From Desulfarculales bacterium UBA696 (GTDB lineage Bacteria; Desulfobacterota; Syntrophobacteria; Syntrophobacterales; Syntrophobacteraceae): 64,000 nt of DNA. Of the stretch, positions 62,045 through 64,000 are shown piece by piece. The translations under genes were made by a program, and so were the position numbers. The notes beneath the pieces are model-generated. The model saw only the letters and a list, made by a program, of their open reading frames with translations. It had not been told where the DNA came from and did no database searches. The stretch is taken from NCBI GenBank assembly GCA_002298995.1, contig DBMO01000069.1, positions 62,001 to 126,000 of the forward strand. Reading direction: 5' to 3'. Numbering within the stretch: the first letter of the stretch is position 1; each line of letters begins with the position of its first letter.

Positions 62045-62326
62045 TTATGAATAGAATTTCGTTCCCATCCGGGCTGTAAGGTCAGCAGTCAATTCCTGAA
62101 GCATCTCCTGGACCGATTGCTCGCCCCATACCTGGTCCATTTCGAAGACTTCCCAGTCTCCTTCGGGGAGACTCCTGATTCCGGCTTTATTGCGGCAGGC
62201 CCGATTGAAGCATGTATAGGCGCGGTACTCATCTATCCGCACTGACCGGCAGTATCTTCGACAAGACCGGCACCGAACCCTGCTTGTTTCGAGATCGACC
62301 AAGAAATGCGAAAATATTTGCTTCAC
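62045..62326 (-). CDS. unknown Cys-rich small protein
   Basis: A 93-residue frame from GTG 62326. It has CRSCRRYC and the CFNRAC pair, six cysteines in 35 residues, then the acidic SLPEGDWEVFEMDQVWGEQSVQEML. The paired cysteines look like a zinc ribbon. It lies 15 bases after the previous gene on the minus strand, so it is probably co-transcribed with it. No family is recognised. Confidence 0.55.
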   Translation of the reverse strand: MKQIFSHFLVDLETSRVRCRSCRRYCRSVRIDEYRAYTCFNRACRNKAGIRSLPEGDWEVFEMDQVWGEQSVQEMLQELTADLTARMGTKFYS

Positions 62327-62341
62327 CTGGAACCCTATCTT

Positions 62342-62614
62342 TTAGATGATAATATTAGCTTTTCGGCGCGGTATTAGTTGTTTCGTCAGATCGACTTCGA
62401 CCAGCGGGATCTCCGCCCCTTTGCCGACTTCGTCAAAGGATTTATGCTCAACGGTCAGCAAAAAGGAATGCTTCTGCGGGTCCCAAGCGGAACTCACTGT
62501 CTGGAGATCAGAAGGAAGATCGCAGATAGGAGTCCCTTCTTTAGGATAGGAATCAAGGAGCTTCAGGAGGACCTCCGGGGAGAAGGAGAGAATTTTTCGT
62601 CGAGGACAGTCCAT
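62342..62614 (-). CDS. unknown small protein
   Basis: A 90-residue frame from ATG 62614 (MDCPRRKILSFSPEVLLKLLDSYPKEG), preceded by the near-perfect ribosome site AAAGGAGGTGATT. The remainder ICDLPSDLQTVSSAWDPQKHSFLLTVEHKSFDEVGKGAEIPLVEV is beta-rich. The ribosome site overlaps the stop region of the gene before it, so coupling is likely. No family recognised. Confidence 0.6.
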   Translation of the reverse strand: MDCPRRKILSFSPEVLLKLLDSYPKEGTPICDLPSDLQTVSSAWDPQKHSFLLTVEHKSFDEVGKGAEIPLVEVDLTKQLIPRRKANIII

Positions 62615-62625
62615 AATCACCTCCT

Positions 62626-62853
62626 TTATCCCAGCATGCCGGCCCAGATGTCGGCATCGTCTTCTCTGTGCAATGCCGAAGCAATGACGTAGAGCCTGGC
62701 TACGGCATCCGATCTTCGGCGTACATAACTTCGGCTCGGCTGTTGCTTGGCGTCACAAGCCTGAATGACCTTTCTGAAATGGGTTTCAGCCTCGTACCAG
62801 TAACCGGTTTCGTATAGCCGCTCCGCTCTTTCAAAATGCTCTCTGACGCTCAT
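62626..62853 (-). CDS. unknown TPR-like small protein
   Basis: A 75-residue helical frame from ATG 62853 with AGGAGAG just upstream. The segment FERAERLYETGYWYEAETHFRKVIQACDAK looks like one tetratricopeptide-type helix pair, followed by basic SYVRRRSDAVARLYVIASAL. It sits between the 213-residue gene and the 90-residue gene; each gap is short. Function unknown, perhaps a protein-binding module. Confidence 0.55.
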   Translation of the reverse strand: MSVREHFERAERLYETGYWYEAETHFRKVIQACDAKQQPSRSYVRRRSDAVARLYVIASALHREDDADIWAGMLG

Positions 62854-62904
62854 GGGCTCTCCTGGGATCTGGGAAGCGATGTCAAAAGATCTACGGTACT
62901 ATTT

Positions 62905-63546
62905 TTATTTGAGCATGAAATCCTTGTGACGCTTATTGAAATCCTCGGTTCCGACGCATTGCCTGAAAAGAGCCCGCTCTTCAGCGATGCGATCGGTTTC
63001 CGGGCCAGGCTGATAGCCTCTTCCGAACATATACTGGCGCTCTTCGTCGGCGAACTGGCTTCGCTGCTCGCGCTTCATCCTTGTCTTGTCATCAACAGGC
63101 CAGTCGAAGTTTTTCCATTTTTCACGTTCCGGATCGGGAGGAGGTTCAGGTCGTTTGTCATCGAGAGCCATCGCGCGATTCTGAAGATCGGTGATCTGGC
63201 TCATGATGTTGCCCAGACCGGGTGTTACGAAACAAGCCTCGTACATCCTCCAGGAAATGATTTTGAGAAAATCATCCATGAAGCTTTGCTTCGGGTAAGT
63301 CCCGTTTTCCACGCTGTCCAAGAGGGCTTTCGCGCGATCGCATTGTCGCTGGAAGCCGAAGTAGACTTCGGCGGTTAGTTTTTTAATGTATTTCTCAGTG
63401 GTCAACCCCCAAGATATAGATGCAAGCATTAGGCAGCATTTCTCGTCAAAAGTAAGGCTCTGAGGGTCAGCTTCGTACCTCCTCGAAAGCTGATCGTAGA
63501 CATCTTTGTTCAGTCGCTCCCCCTCGGTCAACTTCAAAGCAGCCAT
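62905..63546 (-). CDS. unknown soluble protein, first gene of the operon
   Basis: A 213-residue frame from ATG 63546. It is helical and charged: QLSRRYEADPQSLTFDEKCCLMLASISWG, then LTTEKYIKKLTAEVYFGF, and a proline-rich stretch PEPPPDPEREKWKNFDWPVDD near residue 130 that separates two parts. No membrane helix, nuclease or helicase motif is visible, and I know no match. It faces the XRE regulator across a 120-base region with the GACTATAGTC palindrome, so that regulator may control it. Confidence 0.6.
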   Translation of the reverse strand: MAALKLTEGERLNKDVYDQLSRRYEADPQSLTFDEKCCLMLASISWGLTTEKYIKKLTAEVYFGFQRQCDRAKALLDSVENGTYPKQSFMDDFLKIISWRMYEACFVTPGLGNIMSQITDLQNRAMALDDKRPEPPPDPEREKWKNFDWPVDDKTRMKREQRSQFADEERQYMFGRGYQPGPETDRIAEERALFRQCVGTEDFNKRHKDFMLK

Positions 63547-63620
63547 TCAAGATCCCCCCATCTTGCTTACAGTATTTACCCAAGCCCATAATTCCTCAAA
63601 CAGGTCACAAAACCAGACTA

Positions 63621-63632
63621 AGACTATAGTCT
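63621..63632. promoter_or_regulatory. AGACTATAGTCT palindrome, C-box-like operator
   Basis: A perfect 12-base palindrome (core GACTATAGTC) about 40 bases before the XRE regulator, with further GACT half-words on both sides (63615 and 63635). It resembles the C-boxes bound by controller proteins of restriction-modification systems. TATAGT inside it may also serve as a -10 element. Confidence 0.6.
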
Positions 63633-63669
63633 ATGGACTTCAAGCAAAAAATAAACCTAACTCCCGTGC

Positions 63670-63873
63670 ATGTTTGGCGAAGAACTCAAAAACGCACGGA
63701 AGACAGCCGGAATGACCCAGGAGGAGCTTGCCGCCAAGGCAGACCTACACCCGACCTACATCTCCCTGCTGGAACGGAACAGAAAATCGCCCACTCTGGA
63801 CTCACTCTTCCGGATCTGCAAGGCTCTGGGAATAAAGGCATCAAGCCTGATCGAGAGAGTCGAGCAGGGTTGA
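63670..63873 (+). CDS. small XRE-family regulator, controller-protein type
   Basis: A 67-residue single helix-turn-helix protein: LKNARKTAGMTQEELAAKADLHPTYISLLERNRKSPTLDSLFRI. The size and the TYISLLERNRKSPTLDSL segment are like the C proteins that control restriction-modification genes. There is no clear ribosome site before ATG 63670; some C-protein genes have leaderless or very short leaders. The palindrome upstream is the likely autoregulatory site. The gene to the right starts 99 bases later. Confidence 0.75.
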   Translation: MFGEELKNARKTAGMTQEELAAKADLHPTYISLLERNRKSPTLDSLFRICKALGIKASSLIERVEQG

Positions 63874-63971
63874 ATCATTAACCAGAACCAAACAAGTCCC
63901 TCCGTACAGTTGTATTTCCATTCTCGTCGACACCGCTCTGTGCTATTCTGCGTTCACCAACAGGAGAGCCT

Positions 63972-64000
63972 ATGGCCCAGATTATTGATCTCCATGAAGA
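63972..64000 (+). CDS. start of an unidentified gene, cut by the window edge
   Basis: ATG 63972 follows AGGAG at the right spacing and reads MAQIIDLHE before the window ends. Too short to identify. It would be the second gene behind the XRE regulator. Confidence 0.55.

Overview
The window looks like chromosome from an anaerobic Desulfobacterota (former Deltaproteobacteria), most like the Syntrophobacter group. This is inferred from gene content: a class I hybrid cluster protein with a divergent Crp/Fnr regulator, a HesB/IscA-like selenoprotein, a ferredoxin-fused EtfA beside acyl-CoA dehydrogenase, a formate/oxalate-family transporter, a FlgM pair of the DVU0524 type, and a type I-C CRISPR-Cas locus. 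No rRNA and no complete tRNA was seen.

Layout. 1-10.6 kb: surface polysaccharide and histidine-type genes (a glycosyltransferase fused in frame behind an IS5 transposase N-terminus, a YfhO-like membrane protein, a DegT aminotransferase, GtrA, HisH, HisF) around a large hybrid PAS histidine kinase. 10.6-16.6 kb: stress and redox block (small ferritin-like protein, HcpR-like regulator facing hcp, a zinc-ribbon protein, a ferredoxin, an uncharacterised helical protein, the UGA-containing selenoprotein). 16.8-20.2 kb: murJ and gltX on the minus strand. 20.4-28.8 kb: a lipoprotein, then yceD-rpmF-plsX, acyl-CoA dehydrogenase, etfB, ferredoxin-etfA, fabG and fabF, an unusual lipid cluster. 29.7-35.4 kb: OFA transporter, two tiny Cys-rich paralogues, an AAA+ ATPase, an orphan HypC, an ACT protein and UPF0210. 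35.9-39.3 kb: a GAF histidine kinase with a decayed response regulator and a membrane protein. 39.5-47.5 kb: folP, glmM, coaX, ldcA, a beta-lactamase-fold hydrolase, mpl, queH and a DUF1285-like gene, which together suggest muropeptide recycling plus cofactor and tRNA modification. 47.6-50.3 kb: flgM, its partner and a diguanylate cyclase.

50.6-60.8 kb is an accessory island. It starts with the broken 5' half of a tRNA-Thr(CGU), followed by a 26-repeat I-C CRISPR array and a complete cas3-cas5-cas8c-cas7-cas4-cas1-cas2 operon with an internal cas11c start. 61.5-64 kb holds unrecognised genes: a probable five-gene minus-strand run facing a small controller-type XRE regulator that has a GACTATAGTC palindrome, and the first codons of one more gene at the right edge.

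Several repeat families are interspersed: two copies of a nested-palindrome REP/MITE-like element, GGAATT-rich repeats at two loci, and a CACCGCAGAG/CTCTGCGGTG inverted element that reaches into the 3' end of folP. The least explained parts are the transposase-glycosyltransferase chimera, the tandem mini Cys-rich proteins, the acyl-CoA dehydrogenase/Etf genes inside the fab cluster, and the unknown operon with its C-protein-like regulator.
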